From Methylotenera versatilis 79 (GTDB lineage Bacteria; Pseudomonadota; Gammaproteobacteria; Burkholderiales; Methylophilaceae): a stretch of 64,000 nucleotides of DNA. Shown in pieces: positions 55,801 through 63,641 of the stretch. Each line of letters opens with the position of its first letter. Within the stretch, counting starts at the first letter, position 1. The notes under the pieces are model-generated. The model ran no database searches and had not been told where the DNA came from. It was given only the letters and a program-made list of their open reading frames with translations. Made by a program: the position numbers and the translations under genes. Where the stretch lies: positions 1,736,001-1,800,000 of the forward strand of contig NZ_ARVX01000001.1 of NCBI RefSeq assembly GCF_000384375.1, written 5' to 3'.

Positions 55801-56896
55801 CATTGGCGAAGCACCCATCAAGCAAGCGCTTGCCGCGCATATTCAGCATGTGACAACACTTAAGATTGGTATTGACGATTGGGTCGAGGAAACGCCAGCG
55901 CATCTATTGATGAATTTTAGTGTGGTGGATGATGCAGGGCGTGAATTGGCAATGGGTCGCGATTGGAATGCGCTGAAAAAACAATTGGGTTCAGCCGCGC
56001 AATTAACCTTTAGAAATACGCTGCCTGATATTGAAAAAACAGGTTTAAAACAGTGGGATTTTGGCGATCTGCCTGAAAAACTATCTTTCGAGCGCGATGG
56101 CCTGAAAGTGACTGGCTATCCTGCGCTTGAAGATAATGGCGATAGTATTGCGGTTAAGTTGTTTGATACAGAATATGCAGCACATGTAAATCACCGTAAA
56201 GGTATTTGCCGATTGATGCGTTTTGAGTTAAAAGAACAGGTTAAGCAGCTAGAAAAAAGCCTGCCCAATTTTAACCAATATGCACTTACTTTAAGAAATA
56301 TCATGTCGCCCGAAGAGTTGCGTGAAGAGTTGGTAGCGGCCATTGCAGACCGCGCTTTTATTGGCGAGGATGATTTGCCGCGTACCAATGCAGATTTTAT
56401 GACACTGAAACAACGCGCCCGCACACGTCTGCCAGCGGTGACGCAAGCGATTGCAAGGCAGGCGCAAGCAATTGCGACTGAGTATCAGCTGCTAACCATT
56501 GCGCAGGCCAAAATGCCTACAACAGTGAATCGATTAAAGCGCGATTTAGAACAACAGTTGGCTTTACTGGTCTATAAAAAGACTTTTACCCAAACGCCGT
56601 GGGAGTATTTGCAGCACGTGCCGCGTTATTTAAAAGCCTTGCGCTTACGTATTGAAAAACAGCCATCCGCGCCGGATCGCGATGGTAAAAATGCCGCTAG
56701 CGTGGGGTTAATCTGGCAAAAGTGGCAAGATAAAATAAATCAGTATCAGCAGGAAAATCGTGAAGTATCACAAGATTTACACGATTTTCGCTGGTTAATA
56801 GAAGAGTTGCGTGTTTCATTGTTTGCGCAAGAACTCAAAACGCCAATGCCTATCTCAGTTAAGCGGATAGATAAAATCTGGGCAGATATGGGCTGA
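52865..56896 (+). CDS. hrpA: ATP-dependent RNA helicase HrpA
   Basis: A 1343-residue DEAH-box helicase; E. coli HrpA is about 1300. HrpA resolves stalled or collided ribosomes. Walker A is GETGSGKTT (100-108), motif Ia TQPRRIAARS, motif II DEAHERSLN, motif III TSATID, motif V ATNVAETSLTVPGI and motif VI QRAGRCGRV. HA2/OB-fold regions and the long C-terminal DUF3418 segment (about 740-1340) are present. An acidic insert of about 40 residues between RYRPLG and the ILDAADDLL helix (about 265-317) is not in E. coli HrpA as I recall it. Confidence 0.94.
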   Translation: MQNPQSLITHLVSQLNSCMLADRFSLKNRLNQAKTLLQQNKNAEKALNEIAHKIRHSQAKFALRLTNLPKPEYSLELPISSRRDEIATAIKNNQVVIVCGETGSGKTTQLPKICLELGRGVSGLIGHTQPRRIAARSVASRIAQELQSPLGEVVGYKVRFNDKLSESSYIKLMTDGILLAETQGDRFLNAYDTIIIDEAHERSLNIDFLLGYLKQLLPKRPDLKVIVTSATIDADRFSNHFNGAPVIEVSGRTYPVEIRYRPLGKAGFRAKEIEADDAFDLDDEAGFTTENLLGIPRKAKTEARWLEEDDEEEAIEEAILDAADDLLRQGDGDILVFLPGEREIRDTAEHLRKYQGRSAKLKHIEVLPLFARLSIEDQQKIFKNHSSRRIVLATNVAETSLTVPGIKYVIDAGLARMSRYSSRAKVEQLQIEKISQAAAKQRAGRCGRVSNGICVRLYSEQDFDGRPEFTEPEILRSSLASVILRMAALRLGDVVDFPFIEAPSSRLIADGYQLLQELGAVDARRQITEIGTQLAKLPLDPRVGRMILAAKREGCLNEILIIASVLSIQDPRERPMDKREAADNAHAKFAGEGSDFMSYLKLWDFFDSALKNKKSNKDLLNQCHTNFLSFLRLKEWRELHRQLLEIVLEMDFKLNEKEAQDKEKFEQIHKSLLAGLLGNIGFKDGDNDTYSGARGIRFHVAPGSTLKKTRPKWVIAAELVDTTKLYARCVAKIEPDWIEPLARGLTESQYTDPRWDRKTGMVNAWERVSLYGLTIIPKRRVHYGPINATESREIFIREALANGEFDTKAAFFRANERLIAEVEELEHKARRQDVLVDEHQLFAFYDAKIPADIFQAATFEKWRESAEKLNPKLLYLTRDDLMRHGADAITAVQFPEKITLDGVEITLKYRFEPSHILDGVTATIPLALLNQLNPTQTEWLVPGMLREKLTYLVKALPKTFRRVCVPVPEFVTVFLDKNNIGEAPIKQALAAHIQHVTTLKIGIDDWVEETPAHLLMNFSVVDDAGRELAMGRDWNALKKQLGSAAQLTFRNTLPDIEKTGLKQWDFGDLPEKLSFERDGLKVTGYPALEDNGDSIAVKLFDTEYAAHVNHRKGICRLMRFELKEQVKQLEKSLPNFNQYALTLRNIMSPEELREELVAAIADRAFIGEDDLPRTNADFMTLKQRARTRLPAVTQAIARQAQAIATEYQLLTIAQAKMPTTVNRLKRDLEQQLALLVYKKTFTQTPWEYLQHVPRYLKALRLRIEKQPSAPDRDGKNAASVGLIWQKWQDKINQYQQENREVSQDLHDFRWLIEELRVSLFAQELKTPMPISVKRIDKIWADMG

Positions 56897-56921
56897 TGCT
56901 TTTAATTAAACAATTTAGTTA

Positions 56922-57863
56922 ATGAACAATTTAGATAATAATTTCGACAATAGCATTGATGATTTTTTGCAAAAACCGCGCGGTGACAAGGTTTTTCGCA
57001 TTCAATTTAGCCGTAACACGCTTATTGCAGTCATCATTTCTTTGTTGATTCATGCGTTTGTCGCGTTTTTCGCCATGCCGAAATTTGAGCCAGAAAAAGC
57101 AGAATTGCCAGCGCGTGAGTTAGAAGTGAGCTTGGCACCGCCGACACCAGAAAAAAAAGTGGCTGAGAATCCAGTAGAAACGCCATCTACGCCAGTTGAA
57201 GTGGTACCTGAGCCAAAACCTAAGCCAAAAGTCATCACACAAAAAGCGAACAAACCCGTTAAAAAGCCCGCATTTAAAGTGCCCGATGTTTTAGCAACAA
57301 AAGAACCTGCGCCAGAAAAAGTACCACCGAATTTGAGCATTCCGAAAGAATCGACGCCAACTGAAGCGCCACCAGATGAGGCGCCAGTGGATATGATGGC
57401 GTATGTGAATCAACAACGCTCAAAACGTGCGGCGCAAGAATCAGACGCGGCGCGCCAGAATGCAGAAGCAACGGCGCGTGAATTAGGTCCGACTGCAGAG
57501 CAAAAACGAGATGAGAATATAAAGCGTAATTTTCAAACAGGCGTAAATGGTATTTTTGAAATAACCGAAATGAATACATTATCACGCACCGCCAAATTTA
57601 CATTTAACGGTTGGACAAACAATTTTAGTAGTGCAAGAAAAGAGTTTTTTGAAGTACAGGCAAAGTCAGGCCAAGACGTGCGCTTGATGATGATCAAAAA
57701 AATGATTGCACTGATTCGACAACATTATCAGGGCGATTTTAACTGGGAATCACATCGCATGAATCGCACGATTGTGATGTCTGCAAGGCCAGAAGACAAC
57801 GCTGGCCTAGAAGAGTTTATGATGCTGGAATTTTTTGGAAATAATTACAAGACGGCTTTTTAA
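56922..57863 (+). CDS. TonB-like proline-rich membrane protein of unknown function
   Basis: A 313-residue protein. A short cytoplasmic part (1-30) is followed by a membrane helix (33-52, with a histidine in SLLIHAFVAFF, as in TonB proteins). A long Pro/Glu/Lys linker comes next (about 60-160: PEPKPKPKVITQK, KEPAPEKVPPN), then a charged coiled-coil-like stretch (about 165-205). The C-terminal domain (about 205-313) is not a recognisable TonB fold; it has GIFEITEMNTLSRTAKF, FNGW and ending FMMLEFFGNNYKTAF. It begins 25 bases after hrpA. It probably spans from the inner membrane into the periplasm. TonB-like energy transfer is only an analogy. Confidence 0.68.
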   Translation: MNNLDNNFDNSIDDFLQKPRGDKVFRIQFSRNTLIAVIISLLIHAFVAFFAMPKFEPEKAELPARELEVSLAPPTPEKKVAENPVETPSTPVEVVPEPKPKPKVITQKANKPVKKPAFKVPDVLATKEPAPEKVPPNLSIPKESTPTEAPPDEAPVDMMAYVNQQRSKRAAQESDAARQNAEATARELGPTAEQKRDENIKRNFQTGVNGIFEITEMNTLSRTAKFTFNGWTNNFSSARKEFFEVQAKSGQDVRLMMIKKMIALIRQHYQGDFNWESHRMNRTIVMSARPEDNAGLEEFMMLEFFGNNYKTAF

Positions 57864-58005
57864 ATGCAAAAATGTTTTTTTAGCATAAATAGTGGGTTAA
57901 GTTTTCAGCAAAATCAGATCAACTTAACACTTAAATATCACTAAAATTGCTGCATTAATGCTGACTAAATCATCGCAATACTTAACACTCAAATAAACCT
58001 AATTT

Positions 58006-58063
58006 TTAACTTAAGCTAACTTGTAATCTCATATATATTTAACTTCAGCTAATTTTTAATCTT
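58006..58063. repeat. 33-base direct repeats between the TonB-like gene and the MliC gene
   Basis: TTAACTTAAGCTAACTTGTA at 58006 and TTAACTTCAGCTAATTTTTA at 58039, each followed by ATCT, form two copies 33 bases apart. A shorter third copy (TTAACTAGC) runs into the end of the MliC-type gene. The rest of this spacer (57864-58061) is AT-rich with no gene. Confidence 0.55.
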
Positions 58064-58445
58064 AACTAGCTTTAATCTCACAGCGCTCTGCAAGCATTCT
58101 GCCCACAGACCACATCGCTTCACTTCCTTCGCCTCTGAACGTGTGTCTGCCATTGCTATACATAAAGCCAGAAGCTGTTTTTTGCACAGGTAAAGTGATT
58201 AATGTTTCGTCTGCCAATGTAACATTGGCGGCAACATTTTTAACTTCATATTTAGGCATGCTATTTCTACCACCACGCACCGTAGTAAAGCCTTTTTCTG
58301 TATACGTGACGCTAAAACTAGTACCGCGATCGCATGCATAATGTGTTGGTTTTGCAGCTTTTGGCGCAGTCACGCAAGCACTGATAATGCCTGCTGTTAC
58401 ACAGATTAACGATATTACAAGGATACTTATTTTTTTGCGTTGCAT
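58062..58445 (-). CDS. MliC-family lysozyme inhibitor lipoprotein
   Basis: A 127-residue lipoprotein. The signal (MQRKKISILVISLICVTAG) ends in the lipobox IISAC with Cys24. The mature domain has the MliC pattern: YACDRGTSFSVTY at its start, then TLPVQKTASGFMYSNGRHTFRGEGSEAMW, and a final cysteine (ERCEI) that should pair with the first. The SGxxYSNG and final Cys agree with the fold of C-type lysozyme inhibitors, which protect peptidoglycan. It is extended by about 20 residues in the middle. It stands alone, reading toward the TonB-like gene. Confidence 0.75.
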   Translation of the reverse strand: MQRKKISILVISLICVTAGIISACVTAPKAAKPTHYACDRGTSFSVTYTEKGFTTVRGGRNSMPKYEVKNVAANVTLADETLITLPVQKTASGFMYSNGRHTFRGEGSEAMWSVGRMLAERCEIKAS

Positions 58446-58476
58446 AATTGTAGCTTTCTAAACAGGTGTCTTAAGT

Positions 58477-59505
58477 TTATACCTGCATCAGTGTTTTCCT
58501 AATGCTTAACTCGTCTAAACCCTTACCAATAATCACAATGCGTGAAATCGGTTCATCTTCATCCCAGCCCTCGAGCAGCGTGGGTGGGTAGGGCGTAAAA
58601 TGTACGGCGTGAATCGCTAACGGTGCGGGTTGGTCTTCGGCATGGATGATACCTTTTAAGCGCAGTAAGTTTTTACCGTGTGTTTGACACAGGTTTAGAA
58701 TCACTGGTTTCAAATCGCGCCAATTAAGCGGTTTTGGCATAAACACGGTAAAGCTCACGATTTCATCGTCATGTGCTTTTTGCGGTAAAGTGCCTTTTGG
58801 TCTTGCTGTGTTCGGCGCGCGTAACCAACGTTGTGGCTCTGCTTGTTTGGTCGTAACATCAAATAAACCAACATCAATCACAAATTGCGGATCTAACTCA
58901 CCATTTAAAACGCGATGTTGCGTAGCGCCTGGATTGATTGCGATGAGTTTTTCTTGTAACTGATCTATTTGCTCAAGCGTGGCTAAATCGGTTTTGGTGA
59001 GCAATAACACATCAGCTACTGCCACTTGTTTCAGCGCTTCATTGTTATCCGCAATCTGCTGTAAGCCATATACTGCATCGATGGTCACGACAACTGCATC
59101 TAGCCTGTAAGTCGATTCAATTACTGGCTCATTCATCAAATTGCCCAAAATCGGGCCAGGATCCGCCATGCCAGTGGTTTCGATAACTAAACGTTTAAAT
59201 TCTGGAATCGCTTGCAGTGCGCGTTTAAAAAATAAGTCGCGCATGGTATCTGCCAGCTCATTTTTAAGCGTGCAACATAAACAGCCGCTACTTAATAAAA
59301 CCGTATTATCGGTAATATGCTCGTTCTCAATATTTTCTGCCAGATTGCTATTGGCAAATATTTGGTCTAAACCTGCATCACCCAGCTCGTTAATAATCAC
59401 GGCGGTGTCTTTCATGGCGGGGTCATGCAGTAATTTATTCAATAGTGTAGTTTTCCCACTGCCTAAAAAGCCAGTGAGCAAGGTGACGGGAATGCGTTTA
59501 TCCAT
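58477..59505 (-). CDS. COG0523 (CobW-like) metal-chaperone GTPase 1
   Basis: A 342-residue P-loop GTPase of the G3E family, related to YjiA. I use the ATG at 59505; the longer frame to 59583 starts with TTG. Walker A is TGFLGSGKTT (11-20), the metal-binding CxCC motif is CLCC (75-78), NELGDAG and ETTGMADPGP are further family motifs, and KTD appears in LLTKTDL. A CobW C-terminal domain covers about 230-342. The neighbouring gene is a second member of the same family and the next is a Zur-type repressor, so a zinc role is likely. Confidence 0.85.
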   Translation of the reverse strand: MDKRIPVTLLTGFLGSGKTTLLNKLLHDPAMKDTAVIINELGDAGLDQIFANSNLAENIENEHITDNTVLLSSGCLCCTLKNELADTMRDLFFKRALQAIPEFKRLVIETTGMADPGPILGNLMNEPVIESTYRLDAVVVTIDAVYGLQQIADNNEALKQVAVADVLLLTKTDLATLEQIDQLQEKLIAINPGATQHRVLNGELDPQFVIDVGLFDVTTKQAEPQRWLRAPNTARPKGTLPQKAHDDEIVSFTVFMPKPLNWRDLKPVILNLCQTHGKNLLRLKGIIHAEDQPAPLAIHAVHFTPYPPTLLEGWDEDEPISRIVIIGKGLDELSIRKTLMQV

Positions 59506-59575
59506 TATGTTTTTTTGCTGATATTGATTAATAGTTGAAAGATGGATTTTAGCTGAAATGCGGATTGAATGTCGC

Positions 59576-60811
59576 TTAAGCAATTTCTAAATCTGACTCT
59601 ACATTATGCTGATGCCAAATTGGAAAAGGGTCGCTAAGTGCTTTCCAGCTCTGCATATACTCGCCCATGTCACCCAATAGCATTTCGGTTGGTGTGAGTA
59701 AACAGCGGTCGAATTCGGCGATTAATGCCGCTTTATCCATGTCAATGCCGATCAATACCAATTCTTGTTGCCTGTCGCCAAATGGTTCTTGCCAGCGATT
59801 TTTAATCTCTTTCAATTGGTCAGTATCTTGTGGCCAATATTCTTTAGGTGTGGCTGTCCACCAAAATCCTGCTAATTCATTGCGCGATATCGCACCAGCT
59901 TGCGACCAACTGATGCAAAACTCTGGTCTGGATGCGATCCAAAAGTTACCTTTTGAGCGAATCACGCATGGCCATTCTTGACCGATATAATCATAGAATC
60001 GCTGCGGGTGAAAAGGGCGTCGTGCTTTATACACAAAGCTACTGATGCCATATTCTTCACTTTCTGGCACATGTTCACCACGTAATTTTTTCAACCAACC
60101 AGTGGCATCTTCGGCGGCTTCAAAGTTAAATAGGCCTGTATTCATCACCGTGTTCAGCGGTACTTTGCTAAATTGGCTGTGCACGATTTTTGCACGTGGA
60201 TTAAAGGTTTTTAAAATACCTTCCAATTGGCCGATTTCATCGTGATTTAACAAATCGGTTTTATTTAATACCAACACATCGCAAAATTCAATTTGCTCAA
60301 CAAGCAAATCAACCACGGTGCGCTCATCTTCATCGCCCATGCTTTCGCCACGTTCTGAAATCAAATCACGTGAGCTGTAATCTTTTAAAAAGTTAAAGCC
60401 ATCGACCACTGTGACCATTGTGTCTAATTGCGCCACGTCGGATAAACTCAAGCCATCTTCACCGCGAAATGTAAACGTTTCCGCCACAGGCAATGGTTCT
60501 GAAATGCCTGTTGATTCAATTAACAAATAATCAAAACGTTTTTCTTTGGCTAAGCGGGTGATTTCGATGAGCAAATCTTCACGCAAGGTGCAGCAAATGC
60601 AGCCGTTACTCATTTCGACTAATTTTTCTTCGCTACGCGATAATTCAGCGCCGCCATTGCGTACCAATTGTGCGTCAATATTGATTTCGCTCATATCATT
60701 GACGATAACAGCGACGCGTTTTCCTTCTCGATTATTTAAAATGTGATTGAGTAACGTAGTTTTGCCTGCGCCTAGAAAGCCAGATAAAACCGTGACGGGA
60801 AGTTTTTTCAT
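59576..60811 (-). CDS. COG0523 zinc-chaperone GTPase 2 (ZigA/YciC-like)
   Basis: A 411-residue G3E GTPase with AAGGA before its ATG. Walker A is GFLGAGKTT (11-19), the metal motif is CICC (71-74), and the family blocks [28 protein letters not shown] and LNKTDL are present. The wording [14 protein letters not shown] and AGFWWTA in the C-terminal domain matches the ZigA/YciC branch that is induced by zinc starvation through Zur. It lies head-on upstream of the other GTPase gene, and two palindromes that look like Zur boxes sit upstream of it. Confidence 0.88.
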   Translation of the reverse strand: MKKLPVTVLSGFLGAGKTTLLNHILNNREGKRVAVIVNDMSEINIDAQLVRNGGAELSRSEEKLVEMSNGCICCTLREDLLIEITRLAKEKRFDYLLIESTGISEPLPVAETFTFRGEDGLSLSDVAQLDTMVTVVDGFNFLKDYSSRDLISERGESMGDEDERTVVDLLVEQIEFCDVLVLNKTDLLNHDEIGQLEGILKTFNPRAKIVHSQFSKVPLNTVMNTGLFNFEAAEDATGWLKKLRGEHVPESEEYGISSFVYKARRPFHPQRFYDYIGQEWPCVIRSKGNFWIASRPEFCISWSQAGAISRNELAGFWWTATPKEYWPQDTDQLKEIKNRWQEPFGDRQQELVLIGIDMDKAALIAEFDRCLLTPTEMLLGDMGEYMQSWKALSDPFPIWHQHNVESDLEIA

Positions 60812-60843
60812 GCCGATTCCTTCAGGTATCCATCATCATGATT

Positions 60844-60859
60844 TTAATGCGCGCATTAA
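60844..60859. repeat. 16-bp perfect palindrome upstream of the second GTPase gene
   Basis: TTAATGCGCGCATTAA lies 32 bases before the ATG of the ZigA-like gene. It differs from the Zur-like palindromes downstream in the spacer and may be a separate protein site or part of the leader. Confidence 0.5.
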
Positions 60860-60895
60860 TTAACTATGACAGATTTATACTGCGATTGAATTAAG

Positions 60896-60910
60896 TGCAA
60901 CATTGTTGCA
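60896..60910. promoter_or_regulatory. Putative Zur box 1
   Basis: TGCAACATTGTTGCA is a perfect palindrome (6-3-6). It is repeated nearly identically 48 bases away, between the Zur-type gene and the zinc-chaperone gene, which supports an operator for the Fur-family repressor encoded next door. The exact consensus for this genus is not known to me. Confidence 0.6.
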
Positions 60911-60941
60911 ATTTCTGGCATGTTAACCACAATGAAAAATT

Positions 60942-60960
60942 AATGCAACAAAGTTGCATT
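60942..60960. promoter_or_regulatory. Putative Zur box 2
   Basis: AATGCAACAAAGTTGCATT is a perfect 8-3-8 palindrome with the same TGCAAC-N3-GTTGCA core as the site at 60896. Their centres are 48 bases apart. Confidence 0.62.
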
Positions 60961-61048
60961 TAAACACTAAGGCAAAAATTACAGGAAAAAGTAGGGAATC
61001 AGGATTTAAAGGCTAGAAAAAAGCTAAATAAAAAACTAGATATGAAAA

Positions 61049-61453
61049 TTAAGGCTGGCAGTTGGCGCAAATACCATTAATGCTTAAATGTACATTTTTG
61101 ACAGTGAATCGCTCAGGCAAACTTTGCGTGATGGCATCATCTACTTTATCTAAACAATAGACTTGTCCGCAATTAGTACATTCAAAATGCGCATGCTGAT
61201 GTTGGCTAGGCTGTGTATTGGTCTTGAATCGCCGTGTTTTATCTGGGCTAATCACGCTATGCACAAAGCCTTGCGTACTTAACCAATCCAACACTCTGTA
61301 AATCGTCACACGGTCAATCGGTTCTGCGATTTTCTTTTGAATTTCAGGATGCGACAGCGGTAAAGGTGCATTTAATAAGGTATCTAACACCAATACCCGC
61401 GCGCTGGTCGGCGTTTGGGATTGCGCTTGTATTAACTCAAAGGCTTTGCTCAT
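61049..61453 (-). CDS. zur: Fur-family transcriptional repressor, probably Zur
   Basis: A 134-residue regulator. I start at the ATG at 61453 (MSKAFE); the longer frame to 61489 begins with TTG. The winged helix covers about 15-80, with recognition segment DRVTIYRVLDWL. A His-rich stretch (HQHAHFEC) and two CxxC pairs (Cys92/95 and Cys129/132) form the structural zinc site. The protein is shorter than Fur (about 150). Zinc specificity is inferred from the adjacent COG0523 GTPase genes and the palindromes between them; Fur or PerR roles are less likely but not excluded. Confidence 0.82.
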   Translation of the reverse strand: MSKAFELIQAQSQTPTSARVLVLDTLLNAPLPLSHPEIQKKIAEPIDRVTIYRVLDWLSTQGFVHSVISPDKTRRFKTNTQPSQHQHAHFECTNCGQVYCLDKVDDAITQSLPERFTVKNVHLSINGICANCQP

Positions 61454-61649
61454 GGCACGAATATACCGTATTTTTAATGATGGAAACAACAGTAAATTTC
61501 ACCAAGTTAAGCTGTTAACTAGCTTAAAAATGGAATTTAACAAGCTTAATTGTGTAGAACACTTTAAAATTATGCTTTTAAAATATTTGCCTCAAAATAA
61601 TGGTTAACTTTTTGTTTACATTAATTTCCCCAATAGAAAAACTCACTAA

Positions 61650-63635
61650 ATGAATGTGTTTTACGAAGAAGAAGGCAGCTTCAAAGTTGCTTCTATCATG
61701 TCAGAATCGCCAGCGGCTTTGCAGGTGGAATCCGTTTCTGGCAAACGTTCTAAAATCAAAACCAGCAATGTATTGATGCAATTTGAAGCGCCATTGTCCA
61801 GCTTTATGGATGCAGCACTTGCTGAAGCTGAAAGCTTAGAAATCGATTTCTTGTGGGAATGTTGCGGTGAACCAGAATTCGCTTTCGAGGATTTAGCTAC
61901 GGAATATTATGGCAAGAAACCTAGTCCAATCGAAGCAGCCGCAACAGCAATAAAACTGCACAGCGCACCGATGTATTTTTACCGCAAAGGCAAAGGTCGT
62001 TATAAAGCTGCGCCTGCGGATACGCTTAAATTAGCGTTGGCAGCAGTAGAGCGTAAAAAATTGCAGGCCGAACAAATGGCGGTTTGGGTGACGCAATTGA
62101 ACAATAAGCAATTGCCAGAAGGATTTGCCGCTAAAGCGGATACGCTGATTTACAACCCTGATAAAAACAGCATGGAATGGAAAGCCATTGATGAAGCCGC
62201 GCAAACCTCTGGCCGATTAGCACTAACCGTTATGGCAGATTGTGGCTTGATTCAAAATGCGCATGATTACCATTTAGGCGCATTTTTGCGCGAAATGTTT
62301 CCAGATAAAGATGGCAAAAGTGGAACTGATTTCTCTGCTTTTGAGCAGGTTGAAATTTTGGATGAATTGCCGTTGGCGACAGCTGAATGCTTCAGTATAG
62401 ACGATGCTACAACCACTGAAATCGATGATGCATTCAGTTTAGAAACGTTGCCGAACGGCAATACGCGCGTCGGCATTCATATCGCCGCACCTAGTTTGGG
62501 CGTACCAGTCGATTCCAGTTTGGATGCGATCGTATTGTCACGATTGTCTACGGTTTATATGCCCGGCAACAAAATTACTATGTTGCCTGAAAGTATCGTT
62601 AAACCATTTAGTTTGGATGCGGGCGAAACTAAACCTGCGTTGAGTTTATATTTGGACATGACGTCTGATTTTGAAATTGTTGCGCATGAAACACGTTTAG
62701 AAAAAATCAAGATTGCGGATAATTTGCGGCACGATGAGATTGAGCCGTTTTTTAATGAAAACACGTTGGAAACAGATAGCGGACATGCTTATTGGACAAA
62801 GCTTAAGTTGCTGTTTACGCTGGCCGAAAAGCTAGAAATAGCACGTGGCAAAGCAGACCCAAATCGTGCGCCACAAATTGACTATAATTTTTATGTGAAT
62901 GACGGAATCGTACAAATTGTCGCGCGCGAACGTGGCTCGCCGATGGATAAATTAGTGGCAGAGTTAATGATTTACGCCAATAGTCATTGGGGCGGTTTGT
63001 TGAAAGAGGCTGGTTTTGCGGGTATTTATCGCGCGCAAACTGGCGGCAAAGTGTTTATGACAACTACCGCAGAACCGCATCAAGGTTTGGGCGTAGCGCA
63101 ATATGCTTGGAGCACGTCACCATTACGTCGCGCGGTGGACTTAGTCAATCAGCGCCAGTTAATCGCTCTATTGAAGAGTGAACCTGCGCCGTACAATGTC
63201 GCGGATGGAAAGCTAAACGTCATCATGCGTAATTTTGACCAAACTTACAGCGCATACAGTGAGTTTCAAACGCGTATGGAACGTTACTGGTGCTTGCAAT
63301 ATTTGATTCAGGAACAACTGACGGAAGTGACCGCCACCATATGGCGCGAAAATTTAGTGCGTATCGACGGTATGTTTTTTATTACCAAAGTGCCTAGCAT
63401 TCCAGCGACAGGCTCTTCAGAACTAAAAGTAGGCACGAAAATCAGCTTGGAGATCAAACATATTGATCCTTTATTAATGGAATTAAACTGTAAATTTAAA
63501 GCCGTTATTGCGGTCAATATAGATTCGGTCGAAACAACTGCTCAAGAAGTAGAATTTCTAGAAATAGCGCCTGATGAAGAGGTCATATCAGATTCAGAGC
63601 TAGCGATTGTGGTTGAAGAAGATGCTGAGAGCTAA
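61650..63635 (+). CDS. RNase II-family (RNB domain) exoribonuclease
   Basis: A 661-residue protein with an RNB catalytic domain (about 240-555). Active-site acids are seen in SIDDATTTEIDDAFS (Asp251, 252, 259, 260), and later blocks are STVYMPGNKITMLPE, LVAELMIYANSHWG and AWSTSPLRRAVDLVNQRQL. The N-terminal 230 residues differ from E. coli RNase II and RNase R and have no clear cold-shock domains; the C-terminal S1 part is weak and ends with an acidic tail. Such shorter RNB proteins are common in betaproteobacteria. It should degrade RNA 3'-5'. The next gene begins six bases later. Confidence 0.85.
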   Translation: MNVFYEEEGSFKVASIMSESPAALQVESVSGKRSKIKTSNVLMQFEAPLSSFMDAALAEAESLEIDFLWECCGEPEFAFEDLATEYYGKKPSPIEAAATAIKLHSAPMYFYRKGKGRYKAAPADTLKLALAAVERKKLQAEQMAVWVTQLNNKQLPEGFAAKADTLIYNPDKNSMEWKAIDEAAQTSGRLALTVMADCGLIQNAHDYHLGAFLREMFPDKDGKSGTDFSAFEQVEILDELPLATAECFSIDDATTTEIDDAFSLETLPNGNTRVGIHIAAPSLGVPVDSSLDAIVLSRLSTVYMPGNKITMLPESIVKPFSLDAGETKPALSLYLDMTSDFEIVAHETRLEKIKIADNLRHDEIEPFFNENTLETDSGHAYWTKLKLLFTLAEKLEIARGKADPNRAPQIDYNFYVNDGIVQIVARERGSPMDKLVAELMIYANSHWGGLLKEAGFAGIYRAQTGGKVFMTTTAEPHQGLGVAQYAWSTSPLRRAVDLVNQRQLIALLKSEPAPYNVADGKLNVIMRNFDQTYSAYSEFQTRMERYWCLQYLIQEQLTEVTATIWRENLVRIDGMFFITKVPSIPATGSSELKVGTKISLEIKHIDPLLMELNCKFKAVIAVNIDSVETTAQEVEFLEIAPDEEVISDSELAIVVEEDAES

Positions 63636-63641
63636 TACGAA

